A stretch of 64,000 bases of DNA from Utricularia gibba. Lineage: Eukaryota; Streptophyta; Magnoliopsida; Lamiales; Lentibulariaceae. Numbering within the stretch: the stretch's first letter is position 1; each line of letters starts with the position of its first letter. The notes under the pieces were generated by a model, which was not told the DNA's origin, made no database searches, and saw only the letters and a program-made list of their open reading frames with translations. Shown here piece after piece: positions 1 through 11,752 of the stretch. Location of the stretch: NCBI GenBank assembly GCA_002189035.1, contig CM007989.1, positions 5,549,001-5,613,000 on the forward strand. The letters are read 5' to 3'. The position numbers were made by a program, and so were the translations under genes.

Positions 1-1150
1 ATCCACTTGTGGGATTTGATGGTAATTCTGCAAGTGCACAGAAACCGTCGAAATAATAAAATAAGATCGTATCCATAGGAAATTGTTATTTGAATTTTCT
101 TTTCAAACAAAGACTAAAAAAAGGACGAAAATAAAAGAAAGATTTTGTTTTAAAAACAATAAGAAAATTGGCTTTGGATCCAGGACTCACCTTACTTGAA
201 ACTTGCCTTTGCGTGTGTGCAAATCTTGAAGACTGACCTGCTTGCACAAGCTCTGGGGGTGTTATTCTAAAATAGTGCTACTCGGTGACCGTTATAGCAC
301 CGTCCTTTGTTTTGTGGGATTATGAATCAACCACGCCACCAAAGCCATTTCACCTCTTTTGATAACCCATGTTTTCCCCACATCCAAATCTAACCCCTAC
401 ACCTCACACCTCGCAGACAGATTAGACAGAATGTACCTTACCAACGATGTCCGATTGAGCCCTTCTCCTTAGGTGCTTGAGGCCAACCTTTGATTCTCTC
501 ACACTCTCTTCGGGTTATGTGATACTAAAGAGCACGTTGATAAAGAAAACGTTGCGAAAAACAGAATCAAACCTCAATTTAAATGTCAAAAAACATAGTA
601 AAATAGTCACACGCGTAGGACTTGCGCAAGCAAGGCTTCATCGCAGGCCCTCAGCCGCAAGCGTTCGACTCTAACATGAAAATATACATGAAAATAGGAA
701 AGATACAAAGAAAAAGTGGTCAAAGACGTTTCTTCAATCCAAGTTTTCGTATTGAGCTTATTTGATGGGTTTGGATAAGATCTTCTATCTAAATCTTTTA
801 TTCAAATCTTCGAAGATTATCTTCATATCTCTATCTTATCCATGAATCTTGGACTAAATCTTCATCGGTTGACCGAGTCTTGGGTTGAGATTCATGGTCC
901 ATCAAGTCCATAATTTGGTGGGCCTTGATTTCTCTTCAAATTGATCCAAAAGTACCCTAAAAATCCACAAAGTACACTTTCTCTCCAAAAAGATCAAAGT
1001 AGTGTGAAAGATGCAAAATCAATTGAGAATAATGAGAAAGTGGAGTTTAAGATAAGTAAAAACAACAATCAAGAGTAGTGGAAAAACATGTTTTGGAACG
1101 ACACAAAATCACTTATCAGGATTCGAAATAAATGATGACAAATATCTATT
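1..1150 (-). repeat. Probable reverse-oriented Gypsy LTR sequence
   Basis: The first 80 bases, read on the minus strand, resemble the 3' end of many plant Athila/Tat-type LTRs: a phrase about a changed genomic context (CCTATGGATACGATC), then a stretch ending in GTGCACTTGCAGAATTACC. A similar phrase recurs near 44100-44170. The rest is pyrimidine-rich and has no coding signal. I could not place the LTR boundaries or a partner LTR, so this is a resemblance call only. Confidence 0.35.
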
Positions 1151-2500
1151 TTGGAGTTGGTCAATAGGAGTCATGTTAGAATGTGTTCTGCATGCCTTTT
1201 TTGAGTTACTTTTACTTTTACAAGCATGAGAATGCAATTGTATCAAAATACATTGTTCTTCTACTTTTTCCTTCTTTTAAAATTTCTCTTTATCTTTCTC
1301 CATTTATTCTCTTTACGTTGGAATGAGATCCAAACCAACTTTTACATTCTCATTTTAACTTCTTATTAAATATAAGAGATAAAATTACCTTTATATCCAT
1401 AATTTTTATTCATTAAAAAAATAAAAACCTTAACGAGATAAATTCATATCTCGATTCCCAAATCATATCCTTAGTGCTCCTTCAATTTTGGGTCTTCTGA
1501 GATTGATGCTATTTTTTGTTATTTTCTTACTTTACTTTACTCAAAAGGAAGATCGTGTTTAGAGTAAGTTGTTTCGAATTTTCAAACTTTACTTTATTGA
1601 AAATTTCATATTTAATGAAATTTAAGATAAGAAGTATTGAAACTTTGAATTTATAAATATAATTTAGAACTGCATCATATGGAAAAAAAATTTAATTATA
1701 AACAACAATCATGTGTCATATTATAATTATTTGGATGCAACTATAAACCCTAAACCAAAAAATCGCTTTGGTAAAACATATTTTATTATTAGGTCAAAAA
1801 TGTCATTTACATTGTAATTAAATTTGCATCCTCTTTCCCAAACATAACATGTTATATATGTATTTTACTTCTTAAAATAAGAAAGATAATGTATTTTTAT
1901 AACTTCTCATTCTAAAATGATGAAAATGAAAAATGAGAAGGAGATTAGAACACCCTATTAGTGTTACTCTGTTCGCTCTGGACAAGATGTAGCGTAGCTT
2001 ATCTTGTTAGGATTGCAACCTGCATATCTTGTTCTCAATTTCGGAACCAAACGAGTACAACTCAGGCGATGCGGATGGAAAACACCAGACCAATCATGGG
2101 TCATCAATGGCAACGAAACACAACAAAAATCCAAAGTAAATCAATTGCCCGCTAATTGACATCTTTTTTCTGGCAAATCATGTTGTTGTCCATCCTAGCA
2201 CCTCATTTAGAAATGTGCCTTGATAAGCATCTTCAACTGTTTGCCACTTTGTTGGGATTTGTAGTTATGATGAAGGAAAGAAAACAATATAATTAGAAAC
2301 GCGGGATGGGATGCAGTGATTTCGCCCCTTCAAATTATCAAGGAAGCTTCCACATCTATTTTCAAAAGTGGAATGCGGAATTCTTTGTTATTGTGGTCGA
2401 CCAAGATGGGGATGGGAATGGGAATTGGAATTGGAGGGTAAACCAAGAAAATAATATTAAGAAGTATTAGGAAGGAAAATTATCCCCTGAACCCATCCCG
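1151..2500. other. Intergenic, AT-rich, no gene seen
   Basis: AT-rich sequence with short ORFs only, none with recognisable protein features. It separates the LTR-like sequence on the left from the TCP gene. Confidence 0.6.
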
Positions 2501-2583
2501 GTCAGCACAGCAGCTCCCATGGAACTTCCTTGGAATCATCATCATGCATGGAACGGAACGGAACGGAGGAAGAGGTTGGATGA

Positions 2584-2628
2584 GGCAGGGCAGGGCAGGG
2601 CAGGGCAGGGCAGGGCAGGGCAGGGCAG
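2584..2628. repeat. (GGCAG)9 microsatellite
   Basis: Nine perfect 5-bp units, beyond the 3' end of the TCP gene. It opens two overlapping ORFs on the plus strand that I do not regard as genes. Shorter runs of ATTCAG (about 2740-2772) and CA (about 2866-2878) lie nearby. Confidence 0.95.
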
Positions 2629-2993
2629 AGATGTGTGTCAGAACAAGTCATTTATGTTATCAGTCAAATCAACTCAACAATGTAGGTGTAGGTATTATGC
2701 CGCCTTCTCCCTGCTTTATGGGAAGGATTCAGGATTCAGACAGCGACACCAGATTCAGATTCAGATTCAGATTGAGAGTAAGTATCATTCAACCCCATTA
2801 CTCCCACAACACGGACGGACTGTGGCATGCCCAACAGCCACAGAAGCTGCAAGGAAAGCAATCTCACACACACACACAGAGGAGATCAAGTGACAGCATT
2901 AGCAAAACAAGGGGACCAAAATCACATCTTGGTAAGGCAACAGCAGCAGATGGATCATCTTCCAAAATCCCCTTTCACTGGAAAACGTCCCTA

Positions 2994-3875
2994 TTACGCA
3001 GAACCCTCTTCTTTTGATGACGGATGGTTGTCTTCCTGATGCATCTTCCTGCTCTGGTTGTTCATCTCCTGGTAAATATGGCTCAAGTTTTGAACACCCA
3101 TAACTCCAATATTTCCTCCTCTGCCATCTTGAGATAGTCCAAGCTCCAACCCAGGTAACTGCTGATTTGTGGCTCCCAAGATCGAAGTGAAGCTGAGACT
3201 ACTCATGTTGTTTGCTGCGTCAAACCCGGGCATCGGAAACCCCATTTTCTGCAAGTAGCTCGAAGCTTCAGAAGAAGCAGAAGCACCACCACTCTGAAAC
3301 CCAAATCCACAAACAGCAGCATGTGGGGGCCATAGGGGCGCAGTACCAGGTTGTGGTCTACCCATACCCAAATTCCCAGTAGGCCATGGGGTCCTACAGC
3401 TACTCCCGCAGACGTCGATAGCCCCTAAATTCTGATGAAGCCCAGATGAAACTGACGAGTTATTACATGAAATACGACCCCCTGTAACCGCCAACGCTGA
3501 AGCCGGAATAGTTCCCGTTCCGGTAACTGCAATTATCGATGGCTCCGCTTGCTGTAGAAGCCACTGAATTGTTTCTCCATCGGATTTGTGACCCAATTCT
3601 CTTGTAAGCTGAAAAATCCTTGCTGCGCATAAAGCGGGCATCCGTATTCGTCTCCCTCTGCCATCCACTTTTGTGTGTCTGTCTTTGTTCGAGCTTCTTT
3701 TGGGTCCTGGAACCTTCTTTGATTCTCCCTTTTCTCCATCATCCTTGTTTATCCCCACCTTCGCCGCGATTTTTGTATTACTGTTGCTACCCTTCACTGG
3801 ACCTTCACGAGGAGTTAAAGACGGTGTTGGGAGGGACAAGAAGCTCGGCATCTCCTGAGATTTCAGGGGATCCAT
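2994..3875 (-). CDS. TCP20: Class I TCP transcription factor, TCP20-like
   Basis: Predicted 293-residue plant-specific DNA-binding protein. The TCP domain spans about residues 57-115: the basic region contains [17 protein letters not shown], followed by the helix-loop-helix [19 protein letters not shown] and [10 protein letters not shown]. The short class I basic region, [11 protein letters not shown] after the domain, and a C-terminal LELGLSQDG plus HIYQEMNNQ are typical of the TCP20 branch. Class I TCPs bind GGNCCCAC-type sites in cell-cycle and growth gene promoters. I chose the ATG at 3875 ([10 protein letters not shown]) because TCP20 relatives start with MDP. The frame stays open upstream to an ATG at 4082, but the extra 69 residues are hydrophobic and low-complexity, so I treat them as leader. 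The gene is intronless, as is usual for the family. Gene subtype is inferred from memory of family motifs. Confidence 0.93.
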   Translation of the reverse strand: MDPLKSQEMPSFLSLPTPSLTPREGPVKGSNSNTKIAAKVGINKDDGEKGESKKVPGPKRSSNKDRHTKVDGRGRRIRMPALCAARIFQLTRELGHKSDGETIQWLLQQAEPSIIAVTGTGTIPASALAVTGGRISCNNSSVSSGLHQNLGAIDVCGSSCRTPWPTGNLGMGRPQPGTAPLWPPHAAVCGFGFQSGGASASSEASSYLQKMGFPMPGFDAANNMSSLSFTSILGATNQQLPGLELGLSQDGRGGNIGVMGVQNLSHIYQEMNNQSRKMHQEDNHPSSKEEGSA

Positions 3876-4497
3876 CCAAAAAATGAACCGAGTACCTTTT
3901 TTTTTTGATTCCAAGCTGCAAGGAATCGAAGTAGACAACCAGTGGTTTGATCCAATACGAAGGTGAAATGCCTCGAACAAAAAAGGGGAAAAGGTGAAGA
4001 AAAAAAAGGTATATTGGCAATGGGAAGGGCTCTGTTTAGTGACTGCTGTGAATATGATCGATTTTTCCCGACTCCTTTTCATCGTCTTCGTTTTAAAAGA
4101 AGGGTGAAAAACGCAAATGTTGGAAACTAGAAACTCGCAGCCAAAAAGGGATCGTTGTCAAGAAAAGATGGGAGCTTTGACTTGTTCTTGTTGAGATGAT
4201 TCCTGTAGAGAAAAGGGGTTTGAATAAAGCATGAATACAAAGCCAGGAAAACTGTTCTGTGGAGAAAACAGTGATGATGATTGATAATTGGTAATGATAC
4301 CTTCTGGTATTATTGCATCAAACATGAATGAGTGTCAGCAAAGAAAGCACCATTAGTGGAAAGATACTAGTGCAAGGACACGTCTAGACAAAGTGGGTTG
4401 GTTCAACCTTCAAATAAACTCAGTCATTTTAATCACAACCATTAAGTATGTCTTGAGGGTTTCAGGACTCGAGGAGACAGACTTGTGGTTTTTGGAG

Positions 4498-4521
4498 TAT
4501 ATATATATATATATATATATA
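4498..4521. repeat. (TA)n microsatellite
   Basis: Twenty-four bases of alternating TA about 620 bp upstream of the TCP start codon. Otherwise the 3880-4590 upstream region of the TCP gene shows nothing I can assign. Confidence 0.95.
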
Positions 4522-4599
4522 GATACACACATCAGTAAACCCCGATAACGTTCAGAAGTTAAACGGCCAGAGACTCACAGCTGCATCAGGCTTCACCAC

Positions 4600-5790
4600 A
4601 CTTGATCCTCTGGATATTGTGTGTTAGTTTCAGCTGCCGGTAGCTGGGTAAAAGACATGCAGATGGGTTGATTTATCCTGAAGATGGAAGTTATCTCTGA
4701 AGGTATCGTCCAAATGCCGTCACCGCATATGAAACCAGAAGTATGCTCCGATGTAGAGTGAGGATGCCATTTCCATCGGAAGAGGAATGAAGAGAGAAAC
4801 TCGTTTTGGGGTGAAGTCCCTCGCAAGGTTTATAACAAGTGCAGCCACGAAGAGGATACTGCTTGTGGCCAGACAAACGCTTGGGAAGTTCTGAGAAGCC
4901 AGTAACTCCCAATATGGCCATTTTTCTGTAGATCACAGCAGGTGCCTTGTAGGGACTATCAGGGAATGGCGCAATGATACAGCCCGTAGCTGTTCCAACT
5001 AACAGGCTCACAAAAATGGACTTGGCAGATCAGACACCATGACACCAGAAGCTGCTAATCCTGCTAAAACCCCACCATTGTTCCCCACAAAGAGTGAGGT
5101 GATAGCAAATAAACCTATTTTTCTGTGCGTTGAAGCAGGCTCCATTCTGTCAGCCCAGAACCGTAGGCAAGGGCTGGAGTAATTATGTAGGAGCAGAGTA
5201 CCAAATAAAACTTCAGAGGTGGAAATATCATTGGCACTGGAGCAGTGGCAAAATGGATTCCATCTTTGAGGAAAACAGCAGTGGAAAAATGGACAGCTTG
5301 GAAGTGACTACATCTACTGAAATATCACCATGGAAAGAGGATAATACATGAAGATCAGCAACCATGAGAAATGTGAGATAAGAGCTGATCCATCTGAAAA
5401 AACAAAAAAAATAAAAAAAATTGTCTACCTGCAAGTTGTTGAGATAACAGCAATAAGCTTGTTCAAATTGTAAAGTCCATCACCACGAATGAGAGAAATG
5501 ACTATGAAGACCTGTGTAACCATCAAATCTTGTACGAATAGCCATGGATTGCAGCCATAACACGGTATACAAAGAAGAGGCTACAAATAGCAATCTCGCC
5601 GTATATCCATAGAGGTCTTTGAAGTGAGCGGCACCCAAAATCAACTGGATACCAATTACCAGGTCTCTATGATAATAAATCCCATGATATTATGGCTTCC
5701 CAATGAGCTGAGACAATTAACTATGCGAGGGCAGATAATCCCACATCCAACACAAGTTGGACTGAAGTGGAAATAAAAGCTGCACAACAT
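4600..5790 (-). pseudogene. Yellow Stripe-Like (OPT family) metal transporter, decayed
   Basis: Fragments in changing minus-strand frames follow the order of the central and C-terminal part of a YSL transporter. From high to low coordinate they are: GCGIICPRIVN (near 5740); GNWYPVDFG and FKDLYGYT (near 5640); VFIVISLIRGDGLYNLNK (near 5490); IITPALAYGSGLTEWSL (near 5170); NNGGVLAGLAASGV (near 5060); [11 protein letters not shown] (near 4985); [16 protein letters not shown] (near 4930); [18 protein letters not shown] (near 4770); and [13 protein letters not shown] with RINQPICMSF (near 4690). The ending [11 protein letters not shown]...RINPPICM matches the YSL5/7/8 branch best, from memory. YSL proteins move metal-nicotianamine complexes across membranes. 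Several frameshifts and no continuous ORF make this a pseudogene; the N-terminal third was not found. Confidence 0.88.
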
Positions 5791-5897
5791 ACATAAGGTT
5801 GTATTTGGTTTTCAGATAGAAAAAACTAATTTGAATAATATTGGTCAATAATTATATTATATTAATAATATTATATGTTATCATTAGTGATGCCTTC

Positions 5898-6416
5898 TGA
5901 TGGAGTACAATTCAGGTGAGGATGATCGGCTTCCGAAGGAGTGCCGAAAGGAATCTTGATAGGACAACTCTTGACGACAGACTGATATATGTCAGAGATC
6001 TGACAGCGGCGGTATGATGCAATTTGAAAAATAGTCGAGCAGGCGGCGATCACCTATAAAGCAGAATCAAAGTACAAACACAGAAAGGTAGTTGACACTT
6101 GAAGAACTCATGATCTGTTCAGATCGACCCCCTCTATAAACAAAAGAAATCATAACGGGGCAGTGGTTGGACCCTAAGCCCCCAGCCTGTACCTTTCTTC
6201 ACCACTCCCATCTAGTAAAGGTTTTCTCCAGCGAGCTCTGACAGCTCTGTGGTTTTTCCACCTTCTGGCGATTTCTACGTAAAAATCTTCACCTGCCCTC
6301 ATATCTGTTGATCAAATCGAGTAAATTGAAAAACACACAATTAGGTGCGATATTTCCGATTGCACCTACCACCCAAAAATCAGCCCCACCTCGGACACCG
6401 ATTTTCACCCACAACA
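5898..6416 (+). mobile_element. Solo LTR, same family as the 57-62.5 kb element
   Basis: A 519-bp segment beginning TGATGGAGTAC and ending CACCCACAACA, so it has TG...CA termini. It aligns along its length with the LTRs at 57058 and 62004, sharing AGAAATCATAACGG, CCTGTACCTTTCTTCACCA and the GCGAGCTCTGACAGCTC block. The flanks are an exact 5-bp target-site duplication, CCTTC at 5893-5897 and 6417-6421. No internal retrotransposon sequence is attached, so it is a solo LTR left by LTR-LTR recombination. Confidence 0.9.
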
Positions 6417-6484
6417 CCTTCCATTTGGGAAATGACTCACATCATCTTAGTTTGAAAATGGCACTTCAGGAATATGTGTAGTAG

Positions 6485-6604
6485 GACACCATCAATGATG
6501 GTGGTTCGAGAAGCGGTGAGTAGGGCACCATCAATGATACCAGCTTGCTGTAAGGTATCATCAATGATGACACCTTGCAGCAGAATGCCATTTATGGTGG
6601 TGCC
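6485..6604. repeat. Left palindrome array of the Mutator-like element
   Basis: Four copies of an approximately 21-bp near-palindrome of consensus GGCACCATCAATGATGGTGCC start at 6485, 6524, 6554 and 6584. The last three are 30 bp apart, with 9-bp spacers (TTGCTGTAA, TTGCAGCAG). The same palindrome is arrayed again at 11753-11898, and the two arrays flank the plant mobile domain and transposase genes. I interpret them as subterminal repeats of one element; the true element ends were not found. Confidence 0.75.
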
Positions 6605-7204
6605 TCCTTGCATGTACCGATAATCTCTATCCTATATGTATGCTCTATGTGTGTAAATTTTGACATAAAATTTTTTTGATTACAAGTTAAGCTTTTTAAG
6701 TTTCTAAATATTTTTTTCTATATTTGTAAGTTTTGATATTCAATTTTTTTGATTGAAGAGGGATACTTGACTAAAGTAGAGTTGGATTTGGAGAAAAAAA
6801 TTGGCAATATCCTTTTTTTTTCTTTGTAATTTTTTTTATTTAAATTTTTTATACTATTTTTAAAATTCTTAATTATAAGGTATCATAAATAATAATGTGT
6901 GAAAAATAAACATTATTACTAAATCACTACTCATTAGGTTAATTCTTCAACTTTTTTTAATGTTTGATTAATTATTTTGTTTATTAATTTGTCATATTTT
7001 TTCATATTGCATACATGATACTCATAAATTTATTTTTAGCTTTTCTATGGATTGACATAAGATTTTTTTTATTAATAATATGTTTTTCATTATTTTTTTG
7101 TATTGATTAATATATTATATTTATTAATTTGTTATATTGTTTCTTTTTAAATATGTAATATTTATTAATTTATTTATAGTTTTTTTGTAGAATGACATGT
7201 CATT

Positions 7205-8500
7205 ATGTCTAAAAGTTCATGGTCTTGAAGATCCAAGCCTGTTGGATATGCAACAACACTACATTACTTATAGTATGTTACAAGGATCAAGCCGTAAAAC
7301 AATGCAATTCAAACATAGCTATAAATTCTTGACAGGCAGATCATGAGAGAAGATGACTGCAAGATATCTTGATGATTGGGATTTTTATGGGGTTCTAAAG
7401 ACATTAGGAATAAAATCAGACCCGAATATACTCACAACTCTAGTAGAGAGATGACGTCCAAAGACACACACCTTCTTCTTACTATGTGGAGAGGCCACCA
7501 TCACCCTCCAAGATTTTTCTATGCTGTGGGGTCTTTGTATTGATGGTACACCGATGGTTCGCTCACACAAAACGTACAACACAACAATGGTATGAGCTAT
7601 GTGTTAAATAGTTTGGATGGGAGCCCCAGGAGACTTTCATTGTTAATAATTCATAGTTCATTATGACTGGCTTCTAGACATATATCAATAATACATATGT
7701 GGCTATCACAACGAAGACTCCCGAGGAGGAAGTTGTACAGTTTGCTCGTGCTGTGATATTGTTAGTGTGTTGTGGAGTTTTTTTCCAAGATGCCATTGAT
7801 AACCGTGGTAGGTTGAGTGTCCTTGATTGGATGGCAGATCAAGATCGTTGGATGGCCACTAATTGGGGGACATTTGTTTTCGCGAATTTGTATCGCGAGC
7901 TTAATTTCTATGCGCTTAGGTGCGTTACAATGGGTGGTGCTCATCGTCTTTTTAGGTTCCTTTTCTTGCTTCCTCTATTAATATTATATATATTAAAATT
8001 TATCATATTCAAATTTTTTTTATGCACCTTTTGCCATATACTCAGATATCATCTCTATGTCCTGCACTGAAGTGTCATTTCCCACACGATATATGATAGA
8101 AGAGTGAGGGGTTTAAATCATCCGTGTATGGTTGGAGGTTCAAAGGTTGGCTTGACCACTCAATTGTGGTCTCCCACAAGTTAGAGCCAATCTGCCTCAC
8201 ACTTGATTTGGTTTGCAGGATAACGAGATACATTATTATCATATAAATATATTTTTCTTTGAACTGCACATATTTTCATCATACATATTTCATACGAGGA
8301 TATACATTTAATGTGTGTTCCGGTATGTGATCATATGCTTTGATAGTATGCCTATCCGATGATATATAGATTTCGAGTGGAGCCCCATTGCCCTGATCAA
8401 GTTTCTTGCCAGTTTGGATGTGGTCATATTATTCCATCTCCTTTAGATCAATATCCTGTAGAACATAATTCACCAAAGACTCTACCATACAAATTGGATG
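7205..8500 (+). pseudogene. MAIN-like plant mobile domain (PMD) protein, decayed
   Basis: Successive plus-strand frames spell the plant mobile domain (PF10536) found in MAIN/MAIL1 proteins and in many transposons. I see RPKTHTFFLLCGEATITLQD then FSMLWGLCIDGTPM (7455-7560), matching the family's RWRPETHTFHLPxGEATxTLxD signature. Next comes ARAVILLVCCGVFFQDAIDN and WGTFVFANLYREL (7750-7905), and near 8360-8460 PDQVSCQFGCGHIIPSPLD, matching the domain's late QVxRQFG block. Stops interrupt the reading (after position 7440, for example), so it is probably dead, though some gaps could be introns. It lies on the strand opposite the adjacent Mutator transposase and inside the same pair of palindrome arrays, which suggests it is cargo of, or a second gene in, that element. 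Confidence 0.78.
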
Positions 8501-9179
8501 TTGGAGCATGCTGCATGCACGTATAGCTTTGTAGGCATCTAGGCACACTCACATTCTCCGATTGTATGAAATACCCATAGTGTCTGAGGCGGCATACATG
8601 GTATAGTATAGACTACACGTTCAAATGGAGCCAGTCGCTTGTGATGCAGCTCTTTATGATGATCTTGCACATGTTCACATGGACCAAACATATGGGGATT
8701 TCAATCTAGATATGTTTCAGTAGTATGTGGCACCAATGAGCAGACCATCAACATGCGAGGCTCCTTCTTCCTACGTGCGTCCACCTATCTTGGCAACCAC
8801 TCCGTCATATCCTTGGCTGCTTCCTTACCCGGAATTCATGATGCCTCATGCCGGATTGAGGTAGTCTAGTGCTGGGAGGGGACATGCACATTGAAGATTC
8901 TCATTTCCACCACACTGTCCTCATGATGCGACCCGCCCATCATCATCACGACGATGTAGGCATGTGTAGATGTGTTTTGTCGTAATAATCTGTTATGTCA
9001 ATCATTATGGAATAAGCTACTTTTATGAAAACAATCATATAGAAAATATAAAAAATAAACAACTTCTACTAGCAATTAATCAAAGTTTTTCAAACAAGAA
9101 AATATCGAATTTATCAAACTATTTTGTTGGTGATGGATTCACTCCTCAATCCATCTCGTTGTGTATTCTTGTGCAACGC

Positions 9180-11206
9180 TGTCTGCCAACGATAGTCCGA
9201 CAGTGTGTAGGATCATGGTATAGGGTCCACGCCGAGTAGGGGACATAGGTATCATAATCAAGAAGTTTGAAAACCTCTTCACTGTATGAGATCATCAACA
9301 TTTACCTTCATCTTTTGAGTAGTAGCAATAGCATGAGAGCATGAAACACCATACTTAATTCACTTTCTGCAACTACAAGTTTGATCACAAAGAATCACTC
9401 TGTAGCAATAGCGTCTCCCTTTTCCATGGCTGAAGACTTCAATCTCGAATTGGCACACCTGGTGTGTCTTGACTCGTTTCATGCTCTTTTCCAAAAACGT
9501 TTTGTCTCCTCTAAGAGAGCTTGCGTGCATCGATAACAAGTGTTATACATAAAGTAAAATAATAAAACATTAAAAATACTCAAAATTAAATAACCTCAAA
9601 CATAATACATGGTGGTTTTCTGTCATCGAGGTGATCTCCTCTTTACGCTCGTGGAGGATGGTAGCTAACTTGTACACCGTAGTCTCAACAATTGTATCTG
9701 AAGGAAACCGACGGCAAACCTTGAGAACGTTGTTCATGATCTCTGTTGCATTAGAAGTTAGATTCCCGTAGCGTCTGCCAAAATCATATGAGAGTGCGCA
9801 TCTCTCATATGGACCATTTTCCGGCTCAAAAACCAAGCATAAGCCATCGGATTTTTCTTTTGAATCCTTTCGAGGTACATCATCATCTTTCTTGGATCAC
9901 ATGTTGCTCCGGCGTTGTAAGCCATTTGCTTCAGTATTTTGCTTCCAAACTTCTTGTTGAAGTTGGAAACATAATGATGCAAACACCAAAAGTGGGCTAG
10001 ACGGCCTTCTTGAAACCCAGCATAATTCCTCATAGCTGCAAGGATGCCTGCAGCTCTCTCCAAGATTATACTACCCTGGCCTTGACAAAAAAATGCTCAT
10101 CTAGCAAATCAATAAACCAAAGATATGCATCTCTACTCTCCTCATCGACGAATGCATAGGCTAACGGTAAGATGTGACCACCTTGATCCTTAGTAGTGGC
10201 CACGAGCAACTTGTGGTCATAACGTCCATATAAAAAGGTGGCATCGACCATAACAACAGGCCTACAAAACTTGAATGCTCCAATAAAGGGACCGTAGGCC
10301 CAAAAAAAACATAGTGCATGATTTTATGATCCTCTCCTACAATAGTGGGAAAGCAGTCCCACGAGACCACTATACCCGGATTGGCTTGCGTGATTGACAG
10401 AAATAATGCAGGTAGTTTTTGTATTGATGATTCCCATGTTCCATAGACCAACTCAAAAGCAAGTTGAGCACCGTACCATGCACGTTCATAAGTAATCTTC
10501 TTTTGATATTTCTCAAAAATACATTTTCGAGCATCTACAACCTTAATCTCTACAAAAAAGAAAAGTTATTAAAAATATAAACTATGTTAAAAAAATTAAG
10601 AAATATTTAAACTATACCTCCTTCTCTATATGCAGTATGCATAAGTTCATATCCAATGAATAAACCAGAAAGGTTGTGATGTTGCGCTCCATCCATATAT
10701 GCCATGCAAGTATGTGGAAAGTCACAGACCGATACTTGCCAAACTCCATTATGTGTAGATCGCATAATCCTTATGCGCCAATAACACTTAGGATCCATGT
10801 TAGCACGAGCACATTTGCCCTCCCAGAATGTGGGCTGACTAACAAGAACGTTGAATTCATATCCTCGTTTTATATGATAGTGGGCAACACAATATTGGGA
10901 ATGAACTTTATTAGTAAATGCAATTCCCTTATTCAGCACATGTACCTTCTCATCGTATCGCCTATATTTGCCACCATATTTAAATTCTTCGGATACGAAA
11001 GTGTTTACCGGATTGTTTTGGATAGAGGGTATTCCTCCCTCATGAAACACCCCAAAGAATCGTCGAGAGCGAGATCCAGGCAATTGTACTGCACGAGGTG
11101 CCTCAATTCCGGTCTCTGGTGCTTCGTCCTCACAAACATTTGTTGGTGGGGCTTCAGAATCCTCACTCGAGTCGGTGTCTCCACCGTCATCATCAAGGTC
11201 GACCAT
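9180..11206 (-). pseudogene. Mutator-like (MuDR/MURA) transposase
   Basis: Read from 11206 downward, the frames give an acidic N-terminus and a MuDR DNA-binding region (HYHIKRGYEFNVLVSQPTF, then CYWRIRIMRS). A good splice donor (GAAGGAG|GTATAG near 10612) and acceptor (TTTTTTGTAG near 10553) follow. The catalytic region continues with YERAWYGAQLAFELVYGTWE, FCRPVVMVDATFLYGRYDHK, LPLAYAFVDEESRDAYLWF, AHFWCLHHYVSNFNKKFG and GRRYGNLTSNATEIMNNVLK. A SWIM zinc finger is recognisable at about 9310-9440 (CSC...YGVSCSHAIA). A one-base change in the poly-T/poly-A run near 10310 shifts the frame before the VDATFLYG block, and there is a stop inside the SWIM finger. The gene is therefore probably inactive, but every domain of a full MURA transposase is present. 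Confidence 0.9.
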
Positions 11207-11752
11207 ATCTTAAAAAAACAATTAATGATAATAATTTCATATATTAAGACTTAATCTCACTAAAATTAACTTCTATGAGGAATCCTTCAGCCACGTTCAC
11301 ACTTGAACTGTTATCATGGTTTAAAAATAATAATAATTGAAGACTCGGAGATATACCTACAATACAATTAATTATTACAAATATAAAAAAAAATGGATGT
11401 CTTAACATGTGTAATAAAATAAGTAACTCCATAATTAACATTTGGCATATTGGTGCAAGGCCATGAAGGAGTATGCGAACTTTCACCCTCATTGTAGAGC
11501 AAATCGGATGACATTCCCAAAAAATCAAAAAAATCGCTAGTATATTTATCCATTCTGAAATGGTAAAACAAATATATGTAATCAATTATTATGAAATATA
11601 AAAATTTTAAATAAATAATACTATAAAATGATAAAACGATATTACCAAAATTTTCTTCAACTCCGATTCTACTTAATTTTGAAGATGAATGAAAAAATTT
11701 GTGAAGATGTGAGATATATATAGAAGGAGAAGTATGAGCTTAGCAAATCTAA

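Noticed and set aside
2519-3039. Overlapping plus-strand ORFs of 70-157 codons
   Set aside because: They arise from the GGCAG microsatellite and run antisense into the TCP gene; no domain.
3876-4082. N-terminal extension of the TCP protein to the ATG at 4082
   Set aside because: Low-complexity, Phe-rich, unlike TCP N-termini; the internal MDP start fits the family better.
10676-11254. 192-codon plus-strand ORF
   Set aside because: Antisense to the transposase DNA-binding region.
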